NCBI GenBank assembly: GCA_016784825.1
Contig: JADHTT010000007.1
Location: 1 to 13,902 of the forward strand
Length of the DNA stretch: 13,902 nucleotides
DNA from: Campylobacterales bacterium
GTDB lineage: Bacteria; Campylobacterota; Campylobacteria; Campylobacterales; Arcobacteraceae
Direction of reading: 5' to 3'
The notes beneath the pieces are model-generated. The model was not told the origin of the DNA. It saw only the letters and a program-made list of their open reading frames with translations, and made no database searches. Positions 6,774 through 13,902 of the stretch are shown here, piece after piece. Both the position numbers and the translations under genes were made by a program. How positions within the stretch are numbered: position 1 is the stretch's first letter; each line of letters opens with the position of its first letter.

Positions 6774-7832
6774 GTGCTTTTATATATACACATACCATTT
6801 TGTGACAGCAAATGTAGTTACTGTGCTTTTAATTCTTATGTAGGATTATATCACCTAAAACAAGACTATATGGATGCCTTGTATAAACAACTTGAAAAAC
6901 AAGTATATGGTAATAATATTAAAAAATTTGATACGATATTTATAGGTGGTGGAACTCCAAGTTGTGTGGATTCTAAATATTATAATCCAATTTTTAATTT
7001 TCTACAAAACTATATAGATGAAACTACTGAAATTACTACAGAGGCAAATCCTAATTCAGCAACTATTAAATGGCAACAAGAAATGTTTGACCTAGGTGTG
7101 AATCGTATTAGCTTTGGAGTACAAAGTTTTGATGATGAGAAATTAAATTTTTTAAATAGAAGTCATAGTAAATTACAAGCAATAGATGCAATTAATAATG
7201 CTAAAAAAGTTGGATTTTCAAGAATAAATTGTGATATTATATATGATACTGCTTTAGATACAAAAGAGTTGATTGATAATGATTTAGAAATTATTAAAAC
7301 TTTACCTATAGATCATATAAGTGCATACAGTTTAACCATAGAAGAGGGTACATCTTTTTATAATAAAAATAATGTACGGATTGAAAATATAAATATGGCA
7401 AATCATATTTTTACCTCTTTACAATCATTGGGTTATGAACAGTATGAGATTTCTAATTTTGCCAAATCTAAAGAATCTCAATGCAAGCACAATATTGGAT
7501 ACTGGCAGTATAAGCAATATTTAGGTGTTGGAGCAGGTGCAATGGGTACTATTGGTTTTCAAAGATTATACAATCAAAAGGGTGTTCAGGAGTATATCAA
7601 AGATCAATCATTTGTAGATATTGAAAACTTATCACAAGATGATATAGATATAGAGATAACTTTACTAGGGTTAAGGTCTAATGTAGGGCTGGACCTTAAT
7701 CAATATAATCAAACACAATTATCAAAAATTGATCATTTAATAGAAAATAAGAATTTAACTAAAATAGCTAATAGAGTTTTTTCAAATGACTTTATGTTAG
7801 CAGATGAATTAGCATTATATATTATGGAGTAA
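6774..7832 (+). CDS. hemW: Radical SAM heme chaperone HemW (HemN-like)
   Basis: HemW is a radical-SAM protein related to coproporphyrinogen III dehydrogenase (HemN) but thought to bind heme and deliver it to respiratory enzymes. It is often misannotated as HemN. The 352-residue product has the CxxxCxxC cluster motif (Cys10, Cys14, Cys17, followed by AF), the SAM-binding GGGTPS (58-63), SFGVQSF (113-119) and the HemW-typical CKHNIGYW (residues 237-244). It lacks the N-terminal extension of true HemN, including its extra cysteine. One difference is INCDIIYDTALDT (151-163), where many HemW proteins have a DLIxGxPxQT form. Translation starts at GTG, because the IHIPFC motif follows within five residues. 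It leads the long plus-strand operon ending in trpC. Confidence 0.9.
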   Translation: MLLYIHIPFCDSKCSYCAFNSYVGLYHLKQDYMDALYKQLEKQVYGNNIKKFDTIFIGGGTPSCVDSKYYNPIFNFLQNYIDETTEITTEANPNSATIKWQQEMFDLGVNRISFGVQSFDDEKLNFLNRSHSKLQAIDAINNAKKVGFSRINCDIIYDTALDTKELIDNDLEIIKTLPIDHISAYSLTIEEGTSFYNKNNVRIENINMANHIFTSLQSLGYEQYEISNFAKSKESQCKHNIGYWQYKQYLGVGAGAMGTIGFQRLYNQKGVQEYIKDQSFVDIENLSQDDIDIEITLLGLRSNVGLDLNQYNQTQLSKIDHLIENKNLTKIANRVFSNDFMLADELALYIME

Positions 7833-7836
7833 AACA

Positions 7837-8583
7837 GTGATAGATAGTATTGTATTAGTTTTATTTGGATCTATTACTGGATTTATATCTGGATTTTTTG
7901 GTATTGGTGGAGGTATGGTCTTAGTACCTATGCTAATATATTATGGATTTGATATGAAGCAAGCAGTTGGTATATCTATTATGCAGATGGTCTTTACTTC
8001 AATTTTTGGATCATTTTTAAATATGAAAAAATATAAGCAATTATTTAAGCATGGTATATATTTAGGCTTAGGTGGATTTTTAGGTGGTTTAAATAGTGGT
8101 TTTATTTTAAATATATTAGATGCATCTACTCTAAAATATATTTTTGTATTTATTGTTCTTTTTGCAATATATAAAATATCAACTTCTAGTGCAGTAGAGC
8201 AAGAACAAAAGAGTGATCATAATATTTTAAAATTAATGACTATTGGATTTATAGTTGGTGTTATAGCAATGTCTATAGGGGTTGGTGGTTCAGTGATGTT
8301 GACACCAATATTAGCAAGTTATTTACACTATGATTTAAAAGTAGCAAGTTCAATGGGGCTATTTTTTGTGATATTTTCTTCCCTAGCTGGCTTCATATCA
8401 TTATCTGTTGGTGGCCATATGCTATATGCTGAAGGTTTAAGTGTAGCTATTGCATCATTATTTGGTGTTTATATGGGTATTAAGAGTAAAAATATTATAC
8501 ATATTAATTCTTTTAAAAAGTACATTTTATTGCTTTATATATTGATACTTATTTCAATGCTTTTTAACATATTTTTAGTATAA
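7837..8583 (+). CDS. TauE/SafE family membrane permease
   Basis: TauE/SafE proteins are inner-membrane carriers, several linked to export of sulfite, sulfoacetate or other organosulfur anions; the substrate here is unknown. The 248-residue protein is strongly hydrophobic with about eight predicted membrane segments. It shows the family's internal duplication: GFISGFFGIGGGMVLVPML (residues 15-33) recurs as GFIVGVIAMSIGVGGSVMLTPIL (about 145-167), each a glycine-rich hairpin. A charged central linker (about residues 115-130) divides the halves. The start is GTG, 4 bases after the hemW stop, with GGAG at 7826-7829 well placed; the next in-frame ATG would cut off the first repeat. No sulfur-metabolism gene adjoins it, so the substrate cannot be inferred from context. 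Confidence 0.85.
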   Translation: MIDSIVLVLFGSITGFISGFFGIGGGMVLVPMLIYYGFDMKQAVGISIMQMVFTSIFGSFLNMKKYKQLFKHGIYLGLGGFLGGLNSGFILNILDASTLKYIFVFIVLFAIYKISTSSAVEQEQKSDHNILKLMTIGFIVGVIAMSIGVGGSVMLTPILASYLHYDLKVASSMGLFFVIFSSLAGFISLSVGGHMLYAEGLSVAIASLFGVYMGIKSKNIIHINSFKKYILLLYILILISMLFNIFLV

Positions 8584-8589
8584 TGACAT

Positions 8590-8964
8590 ATGGAAAATAT
8601 TACACAAACTACAACTGAAAAATTAGAAACAGCTCTAACATCTCTGATTACGGCATATGCAAACCTTCAAGATGAAAATAAACAATTAAATAATAGAATT
8701 GAAGACTTAGAAGATGAAAATCAAGATTTAACTACTCAAATAAACTCTTTATCATCTAATAGTGGTAAAACAGATGGTGCAATAAGTGGTATGCTTGGTA
8801 AGATTGAATCTATTCTTAGTGGAAATACATCTAAGCCTATACAACAAATAAAGCTAGAAGAATCATCTATTTTTGGTAATTCAAAAATAGAAAGTACAGT
8901 AACTACAAAAGAAGAAGAGAAAATACCTAATTTAGATGATATACTTGGGATTAAACTATCTTAA
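8590..8964 (+). CDS. Small coiled-coil protein of unknown function
   Basis: I do not recognise a named family. The 124-residue product has no signal peptide or membrane segment, so it is probably cytoplasmic. Residues about 8-56 form a leucine/asparagine heptad pattern (LQDENKQLNNRIEDLEDENQDL), a likely parallel coiled coil. A glycine/serine-rich break (55-65), a short helix around GMLGKIESIL (68-77) and a charged linker follow. The protein ends in a compact acidic and hydrophobic tail, PNLDDILGIKLS (113-124), which looks like a docking peptide. The heptad region is reminiscent of ZapB- or FtsB-type division proteins, but only in composition, so no role is assigned. It starts 6 bases after the permease stop and ends 3 bases before the next gene. 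No strong ribosome site is visible. Confidence 0.7.
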   Translation: MENITQTTTEKLETALTSLITAYANLQDENKQLNNRIEDLEDENQDLTTQINSLSSNSGKTDGAISGMLGKIESILSGNTSKPIQQIKLEESSIFGNSKIESTVTTKEEEKIPNLDDILGIKLS

Positions 8965-8967
8965 GAT

Positions 8968-9240
8968 ATGATCATATCACTTGATAAAAATAAATTATAC
9001 TCTACATTTAGTGTATCTGAATTTGAGCAATTAGAAAGTTCTTTTGATACACTTGCTCCATCTATGGTGGAGTATTATCTTTCCTCTTTATCATCAAATG
9101 ATGAAACATTTATAAATAGAAGTAAAATACAAAATACTATTAGAGTAGATCAGTATACTATATATTTGGATTATGATGATAATACTTATATGGAGATGAC
9201 AGTAAATGATGATGACTACTCAACTGGATCGTTATGGTAA
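8968..9240 (+). CDS. Small acidic protein of unknown function
   Basis: No family is recognised. The 90-residue product is acidic and rich in Asp, Ser and Tyr, with no signal peptide, membrane segment or cysteine. The first half (LDKNKLYSTFSVSEFEQLESSFDTLAPSMVEYYLSSL, in two pieces) looks helical. The second half (TIRVDQYTIYLDYDDNTYMEMTVNDDD) reads as alternating beta strands with acidic turns, giving a small alpha/beta fold. It sits 3 bases after the coiled-coil gene and overlaps the methyltransferase start by 7 bases, so it is embedded in the operon and very likely expressed. Codon usage looks like its neighbours'. Position alone might suggest partnership with the preceding coiled-coil protein, but that is inference. 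Confidence 0.65.
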   Translation: MIISLDKNKLYSTFSVSEFEQLESSFDTLAPSMVEYYLSSLSSNDETFINRSKIQNTIRVDQYTIYLDYDDNTYMEMTVNDDDYSTGSLW

Positions 9241-9968
9241 TATATCAGCCTCAAAATGGATACTGCTACAATAGTGATACCCATATTTTATTTCAGTTTA
9301 TATGTGATAGTTTAAAAAAATTTAAAAATATAAATGGTCAACTACTTGATATAGGAAGTGGTAGTGGTATTTTGGGTTTACTTGTAGCAAGAGAATATAA
9401 TAAATTATCGCTAAACCAATGTGAACTACAAAATCAGTTTCAATTTTTATCATATAAAAATACTGCTACTAATAATATATCATCAAATCTATATAAAGGT
9501 AGTTTGTTTGATATAGTATTTGATAAGCAGTTTGATCTTATAGTTTCAAACCCACCTTTTTATCATAGTAGTGTAGTAAAAAGTGAAAATGAAAATATTA
9601 AAATAGCTAGATACAATGATAGTATGCCTTTAGATAAATTTATATCAACAACATCAAAAATATTAAAAGACAATGGTAAGTTTATATTTTGTTATGATGC
9701 AAAACAAATAGATCAAATTATGATGTTTTTAAAAAGAGATAAGTTAAATATAGAGACTATGAAGTTTTTACATCCTAAAGATAATAAAGAAGCAACTATT
9801 GTGATGATATATGCTAGGAAGAATTCTAGGTCACTGATGAGTATTTTAGCTCCATTTATAATGTTTGATAAAAATGGTAAGTTTACACAAGAGACTTTAG
9901 AAGTATATGACAAATGTGCAACACATAGTATAAAAGCGAGTATGGAAGATTTATATGATAAGAAATAG
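9234..9968 (+). CDS. TrmN6-like (YfiC) SAM-dependent N6-adenine methyltransferase, probably on tRNA
   Basis: The closest family is TrmN6, which methylates N6 of adenosine-37 in tRNA1(Val). The 244-residue length matches the E. coli enzyme (about 245). The N-terminal QPQNGYCYNSDTHIL (residues 5-19) corresponds to the family opening. SAM motif I is LLDIGSGSGILG (37-48), and the amino-methyltransferase motif IV is NPPFY (106-110), as in enzymes acting on exocyclic amino groups. The LKDNGKFIFCYDAKQ strand and helix complete the Rossmann fold. There is no DNA target-recognition domain and no partner nuclease, so a restriction role is unlikely. The ATG overlaps the preceding gene by 7 bases and the end overlaps the next gene by 14. 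The exact tRNA target is inferred. Confidence 0.75.
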   Translation: MVIYQPQNGYCYNSDTHILFQFICDSLKKFKNINGQLLDIGSGSGILGLLVAREYNKLSLNQCELQNQFQFLSYKNTATNNISSNLYKGSLFDIVFDKQFDLIVSNPPFYHSSVVKSENENIKIARYNDSMPLDKFISTTSKILKDNGKFIFCYDAKQIDQIMMFLKRDKLNIETMKFLHPKDNKEATIVMIYARKNSRSLMSILAPFIMFDKNGKFTQETLEVYDKCATHSIKASMEDLYDKK

Positions 9969-10329
9969 TGAATATAATTTTGCATTTGATGAACATAAAT
10001 GCTCTAGTTGTGAGGGTAATTGTTGCATAGGTGAGTCAGGTTATATTTGGATTAGCATAGATGAAATAGATAGTTTATCCCAGTATTTAAATCTATCTAT
10101 ACAAGAAACAGTAGATAAGTACTTATTTAAAGCTAAATACAAATATTCTATAAAAGAGAAGAAAATCTCAAAAGATAGCTTTGCTTGTGTATTTTTTGAT
10201 TTAGATAAAAAACAATGTTCTATCTATGATGCACGACCAAAACAATGTAAGACATTTCCATTTTGGGATTATTTTAAAGATAAAATTGATGAGGTAAAAG
10301 ACGAATGTCCAGCTATAGTAGATTTATAA
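9955..10329 (+). CDS. YkgJ-family cysteine cluster protein
   Basis: The family (formerly UPF0153) is defined by conserved cysteines thought to bind zinc or an iron-sulfur cluster; its function is not settled. The 124-residue protein has CSSCEGNCC (Cys16, Cys19, Cys23, Cys24), then Cys78, Cys88, Cys98 in the characteristic CSIYDARPKQCKTFPFW segment (88-104), and Cys118. All expected cluster positions are present, so it appears intact. There is no signal peptide, which fits a cytoplasmic protein. GGAAG at 9944-9948 lies 6 bases before the ATG, inside the methyltransferase gene, supporting this start despite the 14-base overlap. The downstream TPR gene begins inside its last 25 bases. A link to tRNA or metal handling is suggested only by the neighbouring methyltransferase. 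Confidence 0.82.
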   Translation: MIRNSEYNFAFDEHKCSSCEGNCCIGESGYIWISIDEIDSLSQYLNLSIQETVDKYLFKAKYKYSIKEKKISKDSFACVFFDLDKKQCSIYDARPKQCKTFPFWDYFKDKIDEVKDECPAIVDL

Positions 10330-11576
10330 TATCATTACTTTTAACTTGTACAGTTACAGTTGGTTTGTATGCAAATAGTACTAATACCAAGTTAAATGAA
10401 ACAGCAACAGTTTTAATGGCATTAGACTTTGAAAATCAAAATAAATTGTATGAGAGTAGGGACTTACTTCAATTATTATTTTCTCAATATGAACAATATG
10501 AATATTTAAAAAAGATACTATCGTTAAGTATTAGAATAGGTGACTTTGATACGGTGTTAACTTTAACAGCAAAATATAAGCATATATTTAAAGAACATGA
10601 AGAAAAATTAAGACGATTAGAAATTATGGCTCTAATAAAGTCTAAGCAAGATCAATTAGCATTAATGTTTGCCAAAGATTTATTGGATAAGTTTAATAAC
10701 TCTATTAATTATGAAACAGTTGCCACTATTTTATATTCTCAACAAAGATTTAAAGAGTCTTTGGCTTACTTTGAAAGTGCATATGCTTCAAATAAAAAGG
10801 CGGCAACATTATTAAATCTAGTTAATGTCTTATATGCTTATCTAGATCAAAAGAAAACTGCAATCTCATATCTAGAGACATATATAGGATTAAATAAATG
10901 TGATGATATAGAAGTGTGTGATAGATTACTTTTATATTATCAAGAGGATAAAAATATAGATGGTATGCTATCTATATTAAAAAAAATATATAAAAAATAT
11001 AAAAATGATATAGATAAAAAAGCCAAATTAGAGAAAGTGGAGCAAGCTATTGTATCTATATTAAAGATACAAGATATAAATAAAGCCATAGAATTTCTTG
11101 AGCTTAATGGTATAGAGAATGTGGATTTGTTATCATTATATCATCAATCAAAAAAATATAAAAAAGCACTGATTCTTACAAAAAAATTATTAAAATTGAC
11201 AGATGACAATAAGTATCTAGCACAATTAGCTATACTACAATATGAAACATCCACAAATAAGGATGCGATATTAAATACTGTGATTGCAAATTTTGAAATA
11301 GCTTTAAAAACAGTAGAAAATCATCAATATTATAATTTTTATGGGTATATACTTATCGATCATAATAAAGATATTTCTAAAGGTATATACTGGGTTAAAG
11401 AAGCTTTAAAGAAAGACCCTACTAATATTGCATATCAAGATTCTTTAGCATGGGGATATTACAAAAATAAAACTTGTAAAAAAGCTAGAGAAATTATGGA
11501 TAAAATAAAAGCCGCAATAGGATTAGATGATCCAGAAGTAAAAAAACATTATGAAGCAATAAGGGGATGTAAATGA
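10305..11576 (+). CDS. Exported tetratricopeptide-repeat protein
   Basis: The 423-residue product begins with a secretion signal: a basic start, hydrophobic core [15 protein letters not shown] and a likely cut after LYA (residue 23). The cysteine at 15 is preceded by LLT, a poor lipobox, so a soluble periplasmic protein is favoured over a lipoprotein. Most of the rest is helical with degenerate TPR units, such as [27 protein letters not shown] (in two pieces). The clearest repeats are at the C-terminus, around [31 protein letters not shown] units normally bind partner proteins, and no enzyme domain is visible; the ligand is unknown. The ATG overlaps the preceding gene by 25 bases but has GAGG at 10291-10294 and no later start keeps the signal. 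Its TGA overlaps the trpC ATG. Confidence 0.78.
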   Translation: MSSYSRFIISLLLTCTVTVGLYANSTNTKLNETATVLMALDFENQNKLYESRDLLQLLFSQYEQYEYLKKILSLSIRIGDFDTVLTLTAKYKHIFKEHEEKLRRLEIMALIKSKQDQLALMFAKDLLDKFNNSINYETVATILYSQQRFKESLAYFESAYASNKKAATLLNLVNVLYAYLDQKKTAISYLETYIGLNKCDDIEVCDRLLLYYQEDKNIDGMLSILKKIYKKYKNDIDKKAKLEKVEQAIVSILKIQDINKAIEFLELNGIENVDLLSLYHQSKKYKKALILTKKLLKLTDDNKYLAQLAILQYETSTNKDAILNTVIANFEIALKTVENHQYYNFYGYILIDHNKDISKGIYWVKEALKKDPTNIAYQDSLAWGYYKNKTCKKAREIMDKIKAAIGLDDPEVKKHYEAIRGCK

Positions 11577-12367
11577 TATTAGATGAGATAATAAGAAAAA
11601 CAAAAGATGATTTAGAGAAAAGAAAAAAAGAATATGATTTGGATTGGTTAGGTAAATCACTATCATATAATCCATATCCACCAAGAGATGTGAAGCCATA
11701 TTTAACAGCTACAAAAGAAGATCCTATTAAAATTATTGCTGAGGTTAAAAAAGCAAGTCCAAGCAAGGGTATTATTAGAGAAGATTTTGAACCAGTACTT
11801 ATAGCCAAAGAATATGAGATAGGTGGCGCTGATGCTATCTCTGTACTTACTGAACCACATTGGTTTAAAGGAAATTTAGAATATTTAACTCAAATTAGAA
11901 GATATAATCAAACACCACTTTTAAGAAAAGATTTTATTGTAGATAAATACCAAATTGTTGAAGCACTTGTATATGGCGCTGACTTTATTTTACTAATTGC
12001 AAAAGCACTAAGTACAAAAGAGCTAAAAGAGCTTTATGAATATGCATTACATGTAGGATTAGAGGTACTAGTAGAGATTCATGATAAAGAAGATCTTATG
12101 AAAGCTATGAAATGTGGTGCTACAATAATTGGTATCAATCATAGAAACTTAGATACGTTTGAGATGGATATGACACTATGTGATCAACTAATACCTATGA
12201 TCCCAAATGGTAAGATTATTGTGGCTGAATCTGGTGTAAGCAATAGAGAAACTATTGAAAGATTAAGTTCTATTGGTGCAGATGCATTTTTGATTGGTGA
12301 GCATTTTATGAGACAAGGTGATGATATAGCTAAAGAGCTAAAATATTTAAAGACAGGTATTAAATAA
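11573..12367 (+). CDS. trpC: Indole-3-glycerol-phosphate synthase (TrpC)
   Basis: TrpC closes the indole ring of CdRP to give indole-3-glycerol phosphate in tryptophan synthesis. The 264-residue monofunctional TIM-barrel enzyme has [11 protein letters not shown] (residues 56-66, with catalytic Glu57 and Lys59), LLRKDF (116-121, catalytic Lys119), LVEIH (166-170), INHRNL (188-193) and AESGV (218-222), all intact. There is no fused phosphoribosylanthranilate isomerase domain. The gene overlaps the TPR gene by 4 bases (ATGA), and AAGGGG at 11561-11566 is ideally spaced, so translation is probably both coupled and efficient. No other trp gene is nearby, which fits a dispersed pathway and argues against attenuation control here. 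It ends the operon, 14 bases from the convergent ftsZ stop. Confidence 0.94.
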   Translation: MILDEIIRKTKDDLEKRKKEYDLDWLGKSLSYNPYPPRDVKPYLTATKEDPIKIIAEVKKASPSKGIIREDFEPVLIAKEYEIGGADAISVLTEPHWFKGNLEYLTQIRRYNQTPLLRKDFIVDKYQIVEALVYGADFILLIAKALSTKELKELYEYALHVGLEVLVEIHDKEDLMKAMKCGATIIGINHRNLDTFEMDMTLCDQLIPMIPNGKIIVAESGVSNRETIERLSSIGADAFLIGEHFMRQGDDIAKELKYLKTGIK

Positions 12368-12382
12368 TACCTACCTTTAAAT
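12345..12382. terminator. Long palindrome at the trpC/ftsZ convergent junction, candidate bidirectional terminator
   Basis: An inverted repeat straddles the end of trpC and the first base of the ftsZ stop. The outer arms, ATTTAAAG (12345-12352) and CTTTAAAT (12375-12382), pair over 8 bp. After a 2x2 mismatch, AGGTATT (12355-12361) and AATACCT (12366-12372) pair over 7 bp around the loop AAAT. On the minus strand the stem is followed by ATTTTAG, a modest U-run. On the plus strand TATAGTTGA follows, with no U-run. Position between convergent genes favours two-way transcription stop; the low GC content makes it a weak stem. Confidence 0.5.
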
Positions 12383-13518
12383 TATAGTTGATACTTTAGT
12401 TGATAATTTCTCATTAAAGGTGGAATATCATAATATCCATCATCTTCTGGATTTAATACAGTTTTTGGCTGTATTGGTTCAGTATCACATGCTTCTTTAT
12501 CGTCATCTACTTCTTGTGATTCAAATCCAGTAGCAACAATTGTAATTTTTACTTCATCATTGTTTAGAGTTGTATCTGTAGTAGTACCAAATATTACTTC
12601 AGCATTATTATCTACTATATTATGTAACTGAGTCATCACATCATTGATAGCAAATAAAGAAATCTCTGGATGAATATGGAAGTGTATTAACATACCTTTT
12701 GCACCAGCTAAAGATAGCTTATCTAGCAGTGGAGATTCAACAGCATTATGAAGTGCATTCATAACTGCATTATCACCTTTTGCTTTACCAATTCCCATTA
12801 GAGCCATACCTCTATGCTTCATAATAGTTTGTACATCAGCAAAGTCAGTATTGATATCTCCGTCACCATGATTAAGGATCACTTCACTCATACCATTCAC
12901 AGCTTGGTATAGTACATTGTCTACTATTTTAAATGCATCTTTAATACCTGTATCTTTGTCAATTACTGATATTAGCTTATCATTTGATATTACAATTATT
13001 GAATCACTAACTCGTTTAAGTTCTTCTAAACCTATATTTGCTAAACCAGATCGCTTTCTACCTTCAATAATAGTAAATGGTTTAGTTACAACACATACAG
13101 TTAATGCACCAACTTCCTTAGCTGCTTTTGCAATAATAGGAGCAGCACCAGTTCCTGTACCACCACCTAGACCTGCAGCAACAAATACAATATCTGCACT
13201 ACTTAGAGCTTCTTTAATCTCTTCATAGCTTTCCAAAGCTGAATCTTTACCTATTTGGGGGTTAGCCCCAGCTCCAAGACCTTTTGTAAGTTCTGTTCCT
13301 AATTGTATAGTTTTAGGTGCTTTTGAAGTTTGAAGTACTTGTAGGTCGGTATTTGCTGCAATTAAATTAATCCTATGAGTACCTTCTTTAATCATGTGAT
13401 TGATCATATTACAACCACCACCACCAACACCAATTACAGTGATTTTAGCAGCATTTCCAACTAAGCCATCAGCAGGCATAGTTACTTCAATATTTGAAGA
13501 ATCGAATAAATCATCCAT
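12382..13518 (-). CDS. ftsZ: Cell division protein FtsZ
   Basis: FtsZ is the tubulin-like GTPase that polymerises into the cytokinetic ring at midcell. The 378-residue product (from the chosen start) has the N-terminal GVGGGGCN loop (residues 30-37), IAANTD (53-58), the tubulin signature GGGTGTG (118-124) and the T7-loop acidic residues in NTDFAD (223-228), which complete the GTPase site of the next subunit. After a short variable linker it ends with a conserved tail, DIPPLMRN, which binds FtsA and other partners. An ATG 9 bases upstream (13527) is in frame but abuts the AAGGA ribosome site with no spacing. The ATG at 13518 is spaced 9 bases from it and overlaps the ftsA stop as TAATG, so it is preferred. 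Confidence 0.96.
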   Translation of the reverse strand: MDDLFDSSNIEVTMPADGLVGNAAKITVIGVGGGGCNMINHMIKEGTHRINLIAANTDLQVLQTSKAPKTIQLGTELTKGLGAGANPQIGKDSALESYEEIKEALSSADIVFVAAGLGGGTGTGAAPIIAKAAKEVGALTVCVVTKPFTIIEGRKRSGLANIGLEELKRVSDSIIVISNDKLISVIDKDTGIKDAFKIVDNVLYQAVNGMSEVILNHGDGDINTDFADVQTIMKHRGMALMGIGKAKGDNAVMNALHNAVESPLLDKLSLAGAKGMLIHFHIHPEISLFAINDVMTQLHNIVDNNAEVIFGTTTDTTLNNDEVKITIVATGFESQEVDDDKEACDTEPIQPKTVLNPEDDGYYDIPPLMRNYQLKYQL

Positions 13519-13902
13519 TAAAACCATTCCTTCATATCATCTACCATTTTTGAAAAAAAGCCACTTTTCTTTGTTGGTTTAAGTGGTGTTAAAATATCTG
13601 TATTTGTATTATAAGATATATTTTCATTTTCAATTGCTTGTATTGTTTGATTATTTAATGGTTCTTTCACTTTAGTATTTACCAATACTTTTGTTTTTAG
13701 AGTACCATTTGAATCTAGTTCATAGGTAGATAGTTGATTTAATGAATATAATACTAAGCCTGCTACTGTTGATTTGGTATTATCAGAAAAATCGATATAT
13801 CTATTTGGTATAGAATTATTAGATGCAATTTTTACATTCATATCTCTAAATACTTTAGTAGCTAAAGATTGAATACCTGGTAGTTTACTCATTCCACCTG
13901 TA
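13518..13902 (-). CDS. ftsA: Cell division protein FtsA, C-terminal part only
   Basis: FtsA is an actin-like ATPase that tethers FtsZ filaments to the inner membrane. Only the last 127 codons are in the window; the frame is open to the right edge, so the ATG at 13892 is internal. The fragment opens with TGGMSKLPGI, the nucleotide-binding loop near the end of the actin-like core, followed by LATKVF and AGLVLYSL. It finishes after a variable acidic linker with an amphipathic tail, FFSKMVDDMKEWF, the expected membrane-targeting helix. The ftsA-ftsZ order and TAATG overlap match the usual arrangement. Upstream division genes and the promoter lie outside the window. Confidence 0.88.
   Translation of the reverse strand, partial: TGGMSKLPGIQSLATKVFRDMNVKIASNNSIPNRYIDFSDNTKSTVAGLVLYSLNQLSTYELDSNGTLKTKVLVNTKVKEPLNNQTIQAIENENISYNTNTDILTPLKPTKKSGFFSKMVDDMKEWF
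13528..13532 (-). promoter_or_regulatory. Ribosome binding site deciding the ftsZ start
   Basis: AAGGA (reading the minus strand from 13532 to 13528) ends directly before the ATG at 13527 but lies 9 bases before the ATG at 13518. The second spacing is functional and the first is not, which favours the shorter FtsZ. The site lies inside the end of ftsA. Confidence 0.65.

Noticed and set aside
6774..7832. hemW as coproporphyrinogen dehydrogenase HemN
   Set aside because: It is short, lacks the HemN N-terminal extension and has the HNxxYW motif typical of HemW.
9234..9968. Adenine-methyltransferase NPPF motif as part of a restriction-modification or defence system
   Set aside because: The N-terminus and length match TrmN6, there is no target-recognition domain, and no nuclease gene adjoins it.
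1..13902. Mobile elements, CRISPR arrays, tRNA or rRNA genes, integration sites
   Set aside because: No long direct or spaced repeats, transposase, integrase or RNA-gene sequence was seen; coding is almost continuous with uniform composition.

Overview
This is an AT-rich (roughly 30% GC by eye), densely coding chromosomal segment from a member of the Campylobacterota (Epsilonproteobacteria). The strongest evidence is hobA, a DnaA-associating replication factor known only from that phylum, in the minus-strand order rppH-lysC-hobA-holB-folP. This resembles the HP1228-HP1232 neighbourhood of Helicobacter pylori as I recall it. Biosynthetic genes (metX, tyrA, trpC, lysC) and a TauE/SafE permease suggest a free-living, Sulfurimonas- or Arcobacter-like organism more than a host-restricted Helicobacter. 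The genus is inference.

Layout. (1) Bases 2-2658, plus strand: metX (5' end outside the window), xseB, a short ThiF/MoeB-like E1 protein and tyrA, all touching or overlapping, so one transcript. (2) Bases 2664-6714, minus strand: rppH, lysC, hobA, holB and folP, tightly packed and convergent with tyrA. (3) Bases 6715-6773: the only divergent intergenic region, which must hold the start signals for both flanking operons. (4) Bases 6774-12367, plus strand: hemW, a TauE/SafE permease, a coiled-coil protein, a small acidic protein, a TrmN6-like methyltransferase, a YkgJ-type cysteine-cluster protein, an exported TPR protein and trpC, with gaps of 6 nt or less and several overlaps. (5) Bases 12382-13902, minus strand: ftsZ and the 3' end of ftsA, convergent with trpC across a long imperfect palindrome.

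The genes cover amino-acid synthesis (metX, tyrA, lysC, trpC), folate (folP), DNA replication and repair (hobA, holB, xseB), RNA processing or modification (rppH, the TrmN6-like enzyme), heme or radical-SAM chemistry (hemW) and cell division (ftsA, ftsZ). There are no mobile elements, CRISPR arrays, tRNA or rRNA genes, pseudogenes, or gene-free stretches over 60 bases. I see no undescribed system. The points most worth a second look are two unrecognised small proteins (8590-9240), the E1-like protein lacking zinc and catalytic cysteines, and the palindrome at the trpC/ftsZ junction. Two starts are placed downstream of the longest reading frame: rppH (6714) and ftsZ (13518).
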